NCBI GenBank assembly: GCA_015680685.1 | Contig: MNCI01004181.1 | Location: 70,483-132,482, forward strand | Direction of reading: 5' to 3' | Length of the DNA stretch: 62,000 bases | DNA from: Gnetum montanum | Taxonomy: Eukaryota > Streptophyta > Gnetopsida > Gnetales > Gnetaceae | In this document: one piece after another, positions 32,290 through 45,590 of the stretch | Layout: the number at the start of each line of letters is the position of its first letter | Position numbering within the stretch: the stretch's first letter is position 1 | Notes under the pieces: generated by a model | Seen by the model: only the letters and a program-made list of their open reading frames with translations | Database searches by the model: none | Told to the model about the DNA's origin: nothing | Program-made: the position numbers and the translations under genes

Positions 32290-33512
32290 AGACAATAGTT
32301 ATACAACTGGGTCCTTCCTAAAGCAAGCTCCAGCCCTTAATGCCCTTGTATAACCACACTTAAAAGTGTTCTTAGGAACTTAAGGAGTTGAATGTAATGC
32401 ATACCTATTTAGCAAAATATACATGTTACTACCACCAAATCAAGAAAATTACACTATGTTACACAAAATTACAAGTTATGATTATTTAAACAGTGAGAGG
32501 AGATGGACTTAGAAGGGATTGTAGAAATCAAGACATGAGGTGTCTTACCATAGCCATAATGAATCCACGTGTGTTATTAGTGGTTAAAATAATCATTAAC
32601 CTTTTTGTCCAAGATTCAAACCAAGTCTAGACCACATTCTAGTGACATCACATTGTTTAATCTCTTGGAGTTACAATTGCAAGACTACCACTATTGTAAG
32701 GAGTATTGTCACTTGGCATATTGTCCAAGGAAGGAATTTATTCATTGCACTTGTTACTTTTCGAAATTCCTAAGAAGCCACCTACATTCAAGCATGGGTA
32801 CATGCCTTTCCAATGGGACCCCCAAAAATTTATTTTGTGCATGGACTTTAGTTTTATCTATGTCAACCTTACCAAAGGACTACCTTCAGGCATGGGAAGA
32901 TGTCTTTTGAGTGACATGGTAAGGCAACACTAATTTTACTTTTACTCCCATTTTTCATTAGATCTACAAGGATATACAACAACCTAAGAAATAGGATAAA
33001 ACTGATAGAAGTAATCCAAGAGAGTCCACAAATCCCCTTGATGTCACATCCTTTGTACATTTCCACTTAGTTCTTCACTTTTCAGTCCAAGCATAATGAT
33101 CACAAGTTTATTCTTATTTTTATGATGGAAAAAGAATATCATTATGGCCATGGTAAGAACCTCTAATTAATGGAATGAGTGGATGAATGTTGTGGGCTCA
33201 TTTTTCAAATAATTAGTCTCTTATGACTTGATAACATAGGAAAATCTTCTCCTTAATGTCCTTCTTAATGTGTTTTATTAGCACTCAAAATTATTTACAA
33301 AGGAAATAAAAACAAAGTATGAAAAAGATAGTAAAAATTGAAAATAGATGTGAAGAATAAAAAATATCAAAGAATGAAAAATTTTAAAGAATATATAAAA
33401 TTTAAGAAATGGAAAAGTATAAAAGAATGAGAAAATATCAAAGAATGTGAAAAAAGTGAAAAGAAAATGAAAAATTCAATGAAGTACCTACGGTTTCAGA
33501 TTTACACCCCCA
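32290..33512 (-). other. Conserved non-coding region between pol and ORF3 (element C)
   Basis: This is the reverse complement of the blocks in D, F, G and A. It has GGACCCAGTTGTATAAC (32300-32320), two copies of the GGAAAGACATG-type block (about 32795-32820 and 32885-32905), the GTGACATCAAGGGG block (about 33040) and an A-rich plus strand (33290-33480), the complement of the T-rich tract. GTGGGGGTGTA (33503-33512, complement) is the decayed motif (i). Confidence 0.7.
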
Positions 33513-34734
33513 CAAATATCATTGGGATTAGTTAAATGGAAGATAAAATAGGTAGAAGACTATTGGATTGATTGGGTAGATTCCTTGGAATATTTGTAAT
33601 AGAATTTAGCTTGTTGGATATTGACAAGAATAAGCTTATGTGCACAGGATGGGTGGTAGATATGTAAGGTACCAGATGGATAAGTGGCTTGAACAATGTA
33701 TGGTTCCTCCCCTAAAGTGTTTGAAATTTAGCTTTTGGGGTAAATGATTAGGATTATACTAAAGGACCTTATCAACTATTTGTATAGTTATGTGTCTTAT
33801 ATGTTTATTGTGGCTAAGTTTGGAGTAATGTTTATGTACTTCGTTACTCATGAGTGCTACAAGCTTGTTCTCATCCAAAAGCTTTAGATTCATGAGGTGT
33901 TCTTATTGGGATAAGCTCAAGTCAAGGTCAAATTCGTTGGCAGTAGCTAGGGTGTGGAGCTTTGCCTAGATTGAGAGCATTGACAACTTGTCATACACTA
34001 ACTTATATGGTGAGTACCTTAGGTAGTTTCTAGGATGTCCTATAGGCCCATAGAGCATCATTCAGTTTAGTGCTCTAGTCCTTTCTAAACCTACTAATCA
34101 TCCTAGTGAGTATCCTAGTAATTTCCCAGTTAGTAACTTCGGCTTGGCCATATTCTTGGGGATGATATGGTGTTGTTAGCTTATGGTTTACCACAAGTTT
34201 TTGCATGAGCTTTTTGAACGTAGCACCAGTGAAGTGAGTCCCATTATCTTATATGAGCATTCTTGGTACTTCAAATCTATTCACCACATGTTGTTGAAAA
34301 AATTTAGTAGCTATCTTTGCTGTATAGTCTTTAACTGCTACTGCCTATGCCCACTTCGTACAGTAATCCATAGTCACAATTATGTATCCTTTTCTATTAG
34401 ACATCAGTGTTATGGATCCCATAAAATCAATTCCTCATATGTCAAAAGGTTCAAGTGGTTGTATTTAGTGTTGTGGTCCTTCGTATTTGGTCGTAATTCC
34501 TCCATCTATTTTGCATTACTCACATGATTGTGCAAAAATATGGATGTCCCTAAATAAGGTAGGCCAAAAGTAGATTGCTAGCATCAATTTGAGTGCCATT
34601 TTGTGATTTTCATAGTGGCCACCACATGGGCCTTCATGGACATCTTGTAAGGCTCTTTGTTGGTTACATTTTGGCACATATCGTTTGACTAGTCCATTGT
34701 CACAAATCTTATATAGATTTCCATTGATTTCCAT
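33513..34734 (-). pseudogene. Integrase of element C
   Basis: Integrase inserts the cDNA. The zinc-binding part (34516-34734) has HEGPCGGHYENHK and later a cysteine (SCE). The core (about 33900-34500) has PFDI.GIDFMG, DNGTHFTG and TPYHPQ...GQ.EVTN, which carry the D, D and E residues. Towards 33513 the frame fades; no clear C-terminal domain is seen. Stops in the core make it inactive. Confidence 0.85.
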
Positions 34735-35330
34735 ATATCCTTTTACTCTATGAAGGAATTTTTCTTGCTATTTCTTAGTCCATTCATTAGGAAGCTCTTG
34801 TGTTGATAGATAAGTCAGATATTTTGCAATCGATGGCTTCCCTGTTGCACTTACAACCTATACTATTTTGGTAAATAGGTCTTCATTAGGGAATCGGTTT
34901 GATAAAGGTTTTGCTTGATATTTGGAATTCCATTTCAGCCTTGATAGATGATTGGCTACCACATTTTTTCCCTTTTTATCGATCATCATGATGTCAAACT
35001 CTTGTAGGATAATAAGCCATCTTATCACTTTGGGATTGACTACTGGTCTGTTCATGAGAAATCGGATGGCACTATGATCGGTATGGATATAAATCTAATA
35101 CTTGAGCACATAATGTCTAAACTTCTTAAGTGCATACACCAAAATTATCTTCTTTTCTATTGTGGTGTAGTTTAATTGTGCTCTAGTGATGCTTCGGTTG
35201 GCACAATGTATATAGTAAGGTATCTTCTTATCATCTAGTTGTGTGAGCACTGCATCAAGCACATAGTTTGAAGCATTAGTTATGATGTGAAAGGCTTGGA
35301 CTAATTTGGAGCTTAAATGATTGGTTTTTT
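34735..35330 (-). pseudogene. RNase H of element C
   Basis: The readable part (34858-35055) has RPVVNPKVIRWLIILQEFDI and GKNVVANHLSRL, the classic end of gypsy RNase H. Upstream is HTDHSAIRFL (35060-35090). Towards 34735 comes the spacer to integrase (PNEWTKK). Stops are present. Confidence 0.85.
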
Positions 35331-36290
35331 ACTAGTTTTTGCTTTAGAGCTTCAAATGCCTTTTCACATGACTCTATCTATTCAAAGGGTGCATCCTTCT
35401 TAGTGAGTTCCACAAGCAGTTTTTCTATCTTTGAAAAATTTTATATAAATCTTCTATAATATCCTATGTGGCTGAAGAATGATCTTACATTTTTCATTGT
35501 CTATGGCCTTTGAGTGATATTCTGTATGATTCTAATCTTTTTAGAATCTACCTCAATACCTTTCTGGGAGATTTTATGTCCCAACACTATATCATCCTAG
35601 ACCATAAGATGGCTCTTCTACCAGCTGAGCTTAAGGTTGGTTTTTACACATCTTCTCTAACCAATCTAGTGCTTGATTGAAATCTAGCCCATATGTCAAA
35701 AAATCATCCATAAATACTTCTACCCCATTTCCTATCTGCTTCTAGAAGATTCATAGTACCAGCCTCAAGAAGGTAGTTGGTGCATTGTAAAGATTGAAGG
35801 GCATCTACTTGTAGGTAAACATTCCCCATTAATTGGTGAACGTTATTTTCTTCTAGTTGTTAGGTGTAATGCAAATTTGATCATATTTTTTGTATTCATC
35901 TTGAAAAATGTAATATTCCTATCTTGTAATGGTGTTCATGACTTGATCAACAAATTGTAGAGGAAAGTGATCCTTGAATGTAGCACTGGTTAACATCTAG
36001 AAGTTAATGTAGATGCACTGTTTGCCTCTCTTTGCTAGAACAATTACTAAGGGATTGATCCATTCACTATTTGCAATAGGATAGATGAATCCTACCTTTA
36101 GAAATTTCTCTAACTCTTCCTTAACTATTTCTTTTAGTTTAGGATTGAGCCTTCATTGGGGTTGACATCATTGCCTAATTGCTGGATTAGTATATATCTG
36201 ATGTTGAGAAATTCTCGAGTCAGTTTATGTGATCTCATCATAAGTCCACATAAAGGTTGTGGGTCTTCTGTTAATCACCTCTAGTAACTT
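35331..36290 (-). pseudogene. Reverse transcriptase of element C
   Basis: Minus-strand motifs in order: EELEKFLKVGFIYPIANSEW (36040-36110), CIYINF (about 36000), FKDHFPLQFVDQV, MPFNLYNAPTTF, and VFMDDFLTYG (about 35690-35720) with the catalytic DD as F-M-D-D-F. The thumb and connection to RNase H follow. At least a dozen stops; domain order and length are normal. Confidence 0.9.
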
Positions 36291-37100
36291 CCTCTTCTAT
36301 TCTTCTTTTAAATTGTCATTGATTATTATTGGCTTCTTATGATATAAAAATGCATATTCCAATGTTGTTAGTAGGACCTTCAGTTCTAATGGTTCTAATT
36401 CTATAATGTCTGGGATCTCCAAGTATCCCTAGTCTATCTTTTCTTCTTGATTTATTCATGGGTAGAAATGTCTTTCCCTTAATTGTTCTAACTTATCAAT
36501 CTCTTTAGTGTAAGCACTAACAATTTATTCTGCTGGTTCCATGTATTTATTGGATTCAGTCTCTTCATTTGTGATTAGCCACTAGGTACCTTCCTATTGT
36601 GTGGTTGCCACATACAGTCATTTTTGCACACATATTTCTTCTACACATTTATTGCATGATTTGGTATCCTCTCTTTTGATAGCCCATATTCTTTGCACAC
36701 AATTGCATCCATTATCGCTATATGTGATACATAGAACTCTCCATATTTGTATAATACTAGCTTCATCTTCCTTGGAAATTTCCAAGGACAAGTCATGAAT
36801 CCAAAGCTTAGCATCAGCAATGCTATGCCAAGCTCTTCTCATAAAAATTGTAAATTCTCTATTTTTTCCCACATGAATGACTAGAAAATTCATAGGGTAA
36901 GACCAGCCACTGATGGTTGTAATCACATCATTCACTTGTCCTAGTGGAACTATGGTTGACTAATTTGCAAGCTCTAACTAGATGTTACTCTTCTGTAGCG
37001 GTGGTAGATTTCAAGCTTGATACATGTCTTGTGAGATCAGGTTCACTCCTAATTCAGAATCAAGTAAATATTTGCATGAATTTTGCCTTACTATTTGGAG
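36291..37100 (-). pseudogene. Aspartic protease of element C and protease-RT linker
   Basis: The protease cuts the polyprotein. The active-site segment (about 37040-37070) reads LLDSELGVNLIS, where DSG or DLG is expected, so the glycine is changed. An open frame (36618-36935) carries VNDV-TTISGWSYPMNFLV, IFMRRAWHSI, DLSLEISKE and DNGCNCV, matching B. The linker to RT is acidic and in the same frame. Confidence 0.82.
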
Positions 37101-39211
37101 GTAAACTAAGGGACTTCTAGGATTGGTTCACTTTTGGAGAAGGGCTCCTACCTTTATCCAATGTGTGATTATTTGAGTAAGCATGATAGTTGTGACACTT
37201 GGATTTGATGAAGATGGAAGCTTGTTATGTTGAGGAGGATTGGATGTGGATGTGATAGAAGTAGATGTGCTTCCCATCCATTGAATCTTTTTAGGGATCA
37301 TTCAAAAGAATAATCATTTCTTGGGTTTTGATTCGTATGTGATCATCTCCTTTTATGTGCTTACCATCCTTGTTGTGCTCTTGTATTATGGTTGTGATGA
37401 TAGTTCTCCTTGCATGACAAAAGGTGGCATGGGTGGTAAGGGATTTAGGTGTTGATTTGAACTAATTGTTGATGGATGCATGTACAAATTTGGATTTATT
37501 CTTATTGGCGTTGGTCTATGGTACTCAGTTGGGTAGTATTACAGAGTTTAGATAGCAACATTACTAGGAGAGATTGGATGTTGTATAAAATATCCATATG
37601 GATCTGGGTACCTAAATGGATATTGTTGGAAAAGTGGTGGCATGGCCCACGATTGGGATTATTGCCACTACTAATAGTATTGCTCTTATGGTTGTGGCAA
37701 AGCTCCACTAGGATAGTATGTGGGTTGGAAGTTTTTCTTGTAGTTACCATGAGGGTAAGGTAACTTTCTAAGAATTTGTTTCTTAACAAATTTGGGATTA
37801 AGTGCATATGCCCCTATTTATTGTAAATGTGTCATTACTGGGAAACATCCTTTGGGGTGTTCATACTGGCACACAACACATCCTTCCTCATCGGTGGAGC
37901 TTGTGTCTGGACACTCAACCACTAAAGCCACTTTGCCCTTTCATCCAAAATCTTTCTTCTTTGTCTTATCCTTGCCTTTTCCAAAGGCTTGCTCTATTCT
38001 CTCCTCCACAATTTTCAACGCTGTTGAAAATTTCTCATCTACCAAGTCCCTCATTTTCTCTACCTTTTCTGCAATATTAGTTGAATTGGTAGAGTTTTCT
38101 TTTGAATTTCTTGTTCCAAGGTTTCTTCCTCTTGAGTGTTACAAACTCATGCATCTCTTTTCCTGATGGATGGGTCTCTATTATATTCTTTTGCTAATTC
38201 TTTCTTTCTTAGCTCACCTTCTTCCTTTACCACTTGATTAATCAATCTATGAATTTAATGGATAATCATTTCAGCCTTGGGCACAAATCCTAAGGATCTC
38301 TCTAGTCTTGTTCCTTAATCCATCTACAATGTGCCTTAACTATTTCCATTATGAGAATTCATGACCTAGGAATTTGTGCAGTAGTGAATAGTATCTATTC
38401 ATTATTGCATTAAAGGTTTCATGAGTACCTTACTTCCATCCTTGGATTTTCTTCCCTAAATTAGACATCCATGAGTAGGTTTGATATTTTTCATTGAAGA
38501 TTTCTAACATGGTACTCCATCTTCTGATCAGTTCAGGTTCAAGTGATTTGTACTAGCTTTCAGCCTCTTTCACAATTATTCGTAGGAACAGTTTCAACTT
38601 CTGCCAATCACTTTCAATGTTTTGTAGCACATAGGCATCATGGAATGCTTAGAGGTGGTGTTGTGGTTAGAATTATAACTACCCTCAAATCTTAGCATGT
38701 TATTCATATCAAGCTATTTGATATGACTATCTCTCACATGCCTAGTTGAAATGTGTGTAGCTTCTTGTATGTTAATCATGCTTCAAGTAGCCATCAAGGG
38801 TTTATCATCTTGATCAAATTTGTGTGCTTAGTTGTAGTAGTGCCTCATTCTATGCTCTTCGATTTCTATGTCTTCTCTGTTCATATCCTTCATCTTGTAA
38901 ATCAAAGTATCTTGAATGATGGTCATGAGTCCTTCTCTCCTTCCTATCATAGTCTTTATGCCTTGGTATAGAGGATGAGGATGAGGTAGTAGGAGAAAGA
39001 TGTTGGCTTGCTTTCCTTACATGACTCTAGTATTCTTCTTTGTAGGAGCTAGTAGAAACACTTAGCCTTGAGTTCTAGTTATACTTTGAGTTAGTAGCCT
39101 TCCTCTTAGGTGTCTTTACTAGGGTGGAATGTAGTTAAACCTTGATAGGTTCTTCTAGCCTAATGATAGGTGTTTGTTAATGGACTTCATGATTTTTGTG
39201 GAGTTGTTCAA
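37101..39211 (-). pseudogene. gag of element C, 5' part lost
   Basis: Minus strand. The gag core lies at about 38250-38750 (HISTRHVRDSHIK, LDMNNM-RFEG and the SW-type region, decayed). A zinc-knuckle-like CVVCQYEHPKGC (37845-37880) is intact with spacing C-x2-C-x3-H-x3-C. A proline/tyrosine-rich stretch (YPDPYGYFIQ) and a short TIITHWIKVG linker to protease follow. The right end is cut at 39211 by element A. Plus-strand open frames here (for example 37802-38166) are shadows. Confidence 0.75.
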
Positions 39212-40146
39212 CGATGAATGCATCACCATCAAGCTCTTCTATAAAAAAAGGAGAGTTGAATTTTGATAAATCATGGTTTTGTAGGCTACGATATCGAGCA
39301 CTTGATATTAGAGCTGCAATATCAGATCCTTGATATCGAAGCCCATGATACGATGTTGAATATTTGATATCCTTGATGTGTGCAAGGCCTATAAATACAA
39401 CACTTACATGTACCATCCAAGAGAGATTCATTTAATAGTAGCTAAACTCTGTCAGCTTGTTTACTTGATTTTAGTAGTTAGCACTTAGTAGTGTATGCCC
39501 ATAGTGTGATGTCTTGTAATTGAACAAAGTCTTTATTTGAGTGTGGTGTACTTGGACATATTGCATGCCTGAAAATAAAGATTGAGATTACTATACATTA
39601 TTGTAGCATCACTTAGTCTTTATTGTTCTTACTTAGCTTAATGGTTACTATTTTTATTAGTTAATGATTTACTTTTAATGCATTTTATAATTACCGTTGT
39701 TATGTGGAATGAATACAACTAATCTCGAGTACTTAAGTGTAGCTACTTAGTAACCCAGTAGTACTATCACTTGGTACACCTAGTAGTGTGGTACTTGGTA
39801 ATCCCAGCCGTAGTTACATGATGTTCAAGGTGTGAATAGAAGGTCAAGATTGGATGCATAGGCTAGATTGTATTTATTTATTGACACTTAGATTTAGAAA
39901 CTACTACATTTACTTCATGTTAGCTAGAAGAACTATGGCCAATACAAGATCATTTATCATATGCCTTACTTTGGACTAAATGATACATAACAAAGCTACC
40001 ACTAGTTTGAGTGGGAAGATAACATCCTATGATCAATGCTTAACAATCTAGATGTCACAACTAGTCCCATCCATGGAATTCGATCGAATCATGCATGAAG
40101 ACTTTTGATTCATATAGTTGGACGTAAGGGTACCTTCCACTCATCA
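39212..40146 (+). repeat. 5' LTR of element A
   Basis: The start, CGATGAATGCATC, is TGATGA-GCATC with the first T mutated. The end is CTCATCA (40146). GATATC-like repeats (39285-39370), TATAAATA near 39390 and GGTAACCCAGTAG-type units (about 39745-39810) are present. Confidence 0.82.
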
Positions 40147-40147
40147 T

Positions 40148-40165
40148 TGGTACTATTGCCAGGGA
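40148..40165 (+). other. Primer binding site, tRNA-Asp type (element A)
   Basis: TGGTACTATTGCCAGGGA matches the complement of the tRNA-Asp 3' end at 13 of 18 positions; all differences are transitions. Confidence 0.7.
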
Positions 40166-40284
40166 CAAGACAATGTTATGCCAAATAATTTATTTTCAAA
40201 GTTAGTTGTATTTGAAACTTAAAGTCCGACCTAACAAACATAAGTAAAGCATAATTTTAACTCAAATCATCAAAAAATTATAAT

Positions 40285-42054
40285 ATGGCTTCACATAATG
40301 ATCAACCATCACTTACCAAGGAGATAAGAAGAATCAATGATAGAATTATTGATAAAGAAGAATGGGGGATGAAAATGTAGACATGAATCACTTATGCTCA
40401 CACTAATCCATATCATCCAAATTTTACTTTCATCTTTCATTAGGACAAGAAAGCGAGGTGGAGAGACATGCAAGGTAACATAGTCCTGCCTCTAGAATGT
40501 GTAGCACTAAACATGTTACAAATTGCTCTAAGGGAATGCATTTTGATTAGATCCAAGAAGGGTATCATGTAACTCAACACATGACCAGATCCTATGAAGC
40601 CACTAAGGAGTAGAGGAGAAGATATGTTGCCATGGACATCAAACATATACATAGCAAAGGGAAGCATACTAACACTTCTGTTGTCATAGAAGAACTTAAT
40701 GCTGATCAATTCATTTCAAAACGACTCTACCAAAACCATGAGGAGTCTTCAAAGACACCTATCATCATATTAGATGACTTGTCAAAGCCCAACTTCATTA
40801 TACTTTGGTAGAAACACATAAGAGGAGGGCTACTAACTCTAGATACAAGTAGGACTCTAGGCCAGGTATCCTACTATGTCTTATAAAGAGACACATCATA
40901 GCCAAAAAAGAAGAACCATTTGAAACCATTCTCTTGCCATCTCATCTATCTCATCACAATCATTAGAGGACTCTAACAAGAGAAGGCACAAGTACTGAGA
41001 CTCTGATAGGAATGAAAGGCAAACTCATGATCATCATGATATATATTCAAGGTACTCTGATTCAAAAGATGAAGAGCATGAAAGAAGGAGAAGAAGAGAT
41101 AAAAGAGAGGATCAAGAGAGGCATGAGCATATAAGGGATCACTGCTACAATAGAGCATATGAACTCAACCACAATGATGAACCCCTTATGGTAACATAAA
41201 ATATGATAAATATTTAGGAAGTTGTCTACATATTGACCATGCACATGAGAGATAGCCAAATCAAATGACTAGACATGAACAATATGTAATGATTTGAAAG
41301 TGGTTACAATGCTGATCCCTAGCATCACCTTCAAGCATTCCTTGATGCTTGTGCATTTCAAAACATAGAGAGCAATTGGTAGAAATTAAAACTATTTCCT
41401 AGAACACTTGCAAAGGAAGTAGAAAGCTAGTACAAATCACTAGAACCCCAATCCATCATATGCCAGAGTACCATGCTTGAAATATTTAATGATAAATATT
41501 AGACCTATTCACAAGTGTCAAATCTAAGAAAAAAAATCCAAATTAGAAACAAGGGACTCATGAGACCCTTGATATGAAAATGGGTAGATATTATTCTTTG
41601 TTACATAGATGCTTAGACCAAGGATTTTCATGAAAGGAATAGCTTAGGTGCATCATAGATGGGCTGAAAAGGAAAATAAGAAATACCCTTGGGATTTATG
41701 CCTCTAAGGAAGATTACCAGAACTAACTACCCATCAAATTCAAGGAATCATTGACCAAGTGGCCAAAGAAGAAGGAGAACTCAAAAAGAGAGAATTAGCT
41801 AAAGAATACAATAGAGATCCATTAATCTAGAAGAGATATGTACAGGTGTGTGATATCCAAGAGGAAGAGACTAGGTCATCCAAAAAGAGATGCTACAAAT
41901 TCAAGAATTTGTTATCGATGTAACCATATAGGTAGCAAAAATGTGGGATTCCGCTAATGAAATATGCATAAATGCATTAAAGATTATGGAGGAAGGAGCA
42001 GACTAAGCCTTTGCAAGAGGCAAAGATAAAAGTAAGAAGAGAGAACTTGGATGT
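40285..42054 (+). pseudogene. gag of element A, first part
   Basis: The start at 40285 reads MASHNDQPSL. The gag core is at about 41280-41700; the usual AESWYKSLEP is EVES, stop, YKSLEP (about 41420). The part RELG at 42050 breaks off where G is inserted and continues at 54681. Many stops. Confidence 0.7.
42050..42054. repeat. Left target duplication of element G (GATGT)
   Basis: GATGT precedes the G 5' LTR; AATGC follows its 3' LTR (54681-54685). The two differ by two transitions, consistent with a decayed 5-bp duplication. Confidence 0.55.
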
Positions 42055-42975
42055 TGATTAGAATCAAAGTGTCGCGTTGACAGGCCCCCATTGACATGGC
42101 CCTACTAATGGTCCACTTTCGACGAGGCCTTGTTTAGGTTGTGTTTTCTATGTTTATGAGGCCCCGTTAATGCAATATTGTAGTAAAAACCATAAATACA
42201 AGCTCCCAACCGTGTTTATGGGCATTCAAGTTATAGTAGTAGCAAAGCTCTTCTAGTTTGTCCATTTGAAAGTTAGAATATTTTTCTGGGTGCCCGCAAT
42301 AGGAGTTAGAAAGTGTACGGATCCTTATTCGAGCACTATTGTACTTGAACCATATTGGTGTGTATGGCAATAAAGATAAGCTTCATGATAAGCCTTGCAA
42401 CACTTAGAATAAATAAATGATTTATTTATGCATTTATTATTTTCATTAATTATGTCATTAATTAAGCTACATTAAGCTAAATTAGACTTTGAGTAATTAG
42501 TCACTTAATTAAGCTAAATAGATTAAACACATAAGTATGACTACTTCAAGCATAAACATGTATTTGCTTGGTAATCCCAACAACATTATTGCTTGGTGCA
42601 CCCAGTAGCGTAGTGCTTGGTAACCCAGTAGTAGATACATGGGTTTAGGATGTGTACGGAAAGTGGGAGTGAATGCTTATGTTAGGACTACTTAGAGATT
42701 AGTTAGCTAGTTAAATTAAATTAGTTATTAAATTACTTCATCTCTTTCTTTAAGCATCACAAAAAATTAAAAATCATATGCCTTGATTACACTTAACCAT
42801 ACCATGTGCATCACAAGTGTAATTGGGAAGACAACAAACGATCATTAGGGTAAGGTTCACTTCCTAGGAGACTAGTGTGCCAAAAACTATAGAGTTCATA
42901 GAATTCGATTAGATCACGTGTGCATGCTTCATGATTCGTATGGTTGGACATAGGGGTATCTTCAATTGCTCATCA
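42055..42975 (+). repeat. 5' LTR of element G
   Basis: The LTR (921 bp) starts TGATTAGAATCAAAG, aligned to TGATGAGCATCAAAG of the 3' LTR, and ends CTCATCA. It has GGCCCC-type U3 repeats (42090-42170), ATAAATACAAGC (TATA, about 42192), and GCTTGGTAATCCC/GCTTGGTAACCC units (about 42567-42640). Confidence 0.9.
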
Positions 42976-42976
42976 T

Positions 42977-42994
42977 TGGCATTGTTGTTGGGAA
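42977..42994 (+). other. Primer binding site, tRNA-Asp type (element G)
   Basis: TGGCATTGTTGTTGGGAA matches the complement of the tRNA-Asp 3' end at 12 of 18 positions; all six differences are C to T or G to A. Confidence 0.65.
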
Positions 42995-43126
42995 CTTTGT
43001 TTGTTGAAATGTGCATTACCTAGGATTAGTGAATATTATTCATATCGTAGGACTAACCCCAAGGTTAACATTATTTTTGAATTGTAAAATTACAAAAGCA
43101 CACTGAATATTTTATTTGTTGCAAAA

Positions 43127-45590
43127 TGTCTTCTTCTTCTCACAAGCATGACAATGTTAAATCGTTGATTCCACAAGAGTGCAAAGTGGTATATACTGAT
43201 CTAGATGAGTATATACCTGACTTCACCTTCATCCTATAGTAGGATGAGAAACTATACTATGATGGCGTGACATGGAAAGAAACATTGTAATGCCTCTTAA
43301 TCGATCTATGGCTGTGATGTTACTTCAAACTCTTAAGAAGTTAGGCATTCACAATCTTCAAGAATAATATGTTATGCATGACTACGACTACTGGGACTTT
43401 TGTCCCATTGAAACACAATGCAAGCAAGATCGACATAAGGAGAAGTACCATGAGGCCATGAAGGGGAAATGGTTCATTAACCCCTTATTCCTGTTGAACC
43501 AAGATGACAACAAGGATTCTTCCTTTGAGGGCTCTCAACATGAAAATTCTCCACTTCTTATTATTGATGATGGGGATGCAACCCTAAATCTATGGTTCAG
43601 AATCAATAATCCAGGTTCAAGAAAAGATGGTAGTCAAGGTAAGGGATTGAACATGTGTCAAAAAAATAAGAAAACTAACAAACATGACCATGATAATAGA
43701 AGGGGAATTGACAGACATCATGGTGGTGATAGTCCTTCTTCTTCTTCACCCTCTTCATTTGCATCCTCTTCTTCCTCTTTTTCTAATTTTGAAAGATGCC
43801 ATAGAAGGAACAACTGTGATGGAGGTGACCAACAATACCACAAAAAATGAAGGAATAACAAAGGACATCATCGATGACAACAAAACAATAATGATGACGA
43901 GCAACCTTTGTTGGCAACTTGAAGCATGCTTAACATCGTAGAGGTAGTTAAGATCCCAACTAGGCTTGTGAAAGATAGTCGGATCAAACGCTTAGACATG
44001 AACAATGTTCAAAGATTTGATGGGGGATATAGCTTTGATCCACAGATACATCTACAAGTTTTCCATGATGCCTATGCCTTGTAGAACATTGAAAATGATT
44101 GGTAGAAACTCAAGCTATTCCATAGAATACTTATCAAGAAAGCTGAAAGTTGGTATTGGTCCTTAGAACTAGAATCCATTCATAGATGGAGTACCATGTT
44201 GGAATTATTTAATGAAAAATACCAAATGTACTCTAGAGTGTCTAATTTGAGAGGGTAAATCCAAGGCTAGAAACAAGGAACACATGAATCCTTGGATGCT
44301 ACCATGGGTAGATACTATTCACTTTTACACTGATTCCCTAGCCATGGTTATTCTTGAAGGGAGTAACTCTACCATGTCATAGATGAGCTCAGAGTAGAAA
44401 CTAGAAGAACTCTTAGGGTTTATGTCTAAGGGATACTATTTGAACTAGGAGCTCATCAGATCCAAAGGTTGATAGAGTAAGTAGAAAAAGAAGAAGATGA
44501 GTTATGAAAAAGAAAAAGTGTAGAAGAATATAGTAGGGACTCTTCCATTAGGAAATGAGAGGTCCAATTCTGTGACAAGGAAGAGTCACCACTCGATGAA
44601 GTGGTGAATAGAAAAACCTTTCCCATCCAAAAATCTATTTCTAATATTTCTAGCAAGGTTAATAAATTATGGGACTCTTTGGATGAGAAATTCCAAATCA
44701 CTATGAAGATTGTTAAGGAATCCAAAGAGTAGAATAATGATCATGATTGTAGGAGGTGGAAAGAAGCTAAACATGCCTACTAGAAGAAGTTGTGGAGACA
44801 AACTTTGACTATGATGGTGGATGTGACATTCATTAATATGATCATCCCAAGGGTTGTTGCCCTGTGGTGTCACACTTACAAGTGTCTAGGATGTACACAC
44901 TAAATGTATGACTAGCATGAAGGAAAGCACCCAGACGATTGCCTTATCCGCAAGGCAATCCAAGGTAGCGCCACCAGCAATAACAAGTTTACTATCCAAG
45001 TGGAGCTCCATCATAATTGTATGAGTAATACTAATAATGGCATCAACTACAGTCATGGGGAATGCCACTACCAAGATAATAATACCCTTATAGGCAACTA
45101 GATCTAGATGGGTACTATGTTCAACATGCCATTTTTTCATGAAGCTCTACAAGCCATGCCTCATTCCAGCATCACTATTACCCTCTAGAGTACCATCAAA
45201 CTCATTCACCATTCACTCGAGAGAAAAGTCCATATCTATACCACTCTCTACATTTGTCTACACACATCCCTCTACCCTCAACCTAGTTACCTCCTACTCC
45301 ATCCATGCAGGGCAAAATTCTCCCATAATCATAACAACAAAATGCTACAAGGGATGTACATTTATAATTGACTTTCCAGCCAAGTGGTTTTGGAAATCAA
45401 TCTAGGACATGACCATTTTTCCAACCTAACAATCCTCCTAAATCCTCATAATCTAATGCAATTGGGCATCCTACATCTCGGACACACTCATCCTCTGCAT
45501 CAAATACTTTCAAGAGCCCTTCAAATCAAACACTACATCAGATTTACACTGTGATGTTAACTCATGCTATTTCCAATTGGATTAAGGTTG
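43127..45590 (+). pseudogene. gag of element G
   Basis: The start at 43127 reads MSSSSHKHDN. An open part (43374-43850) includes a long serine run (43735-43790). The gag core has AESWYWSLEL (about 44140). The knuckle CDIH.YDHPKGCC (44822-44860) has its second cysteine changed to histidine. The proline/tyrosine-rich part (45139-45405) follows. Broken by frameshifts and stops. Confidence 0.78.

Larger units (their letters stand above)
27645..39211 (-). mobile_element. Element C: Athila-like retrotransposon, 5' end cut
   Basis: Read from right to left: gag (cut at 39211 by element A), protease, RT, RH, integrase, non-coding region, full-length ORF3, polypurine tract, 3' LTR. It is the only copy here with the whole RT-RH-IN series. 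The frame runs with few shifts from protease into RT, but many stops are present. It inserted into the chromovirus-like fragment ending at 27644. The 5' LTR must lie beyond element A, outside the window. Confidence 0.9.

Noticed and set aside
37802-38166. Plus-strand open frame of 124 codons in element C
   Set aside because: It is antisense to the recognisable Gag knuckle and proline-rich part on the minus strand.
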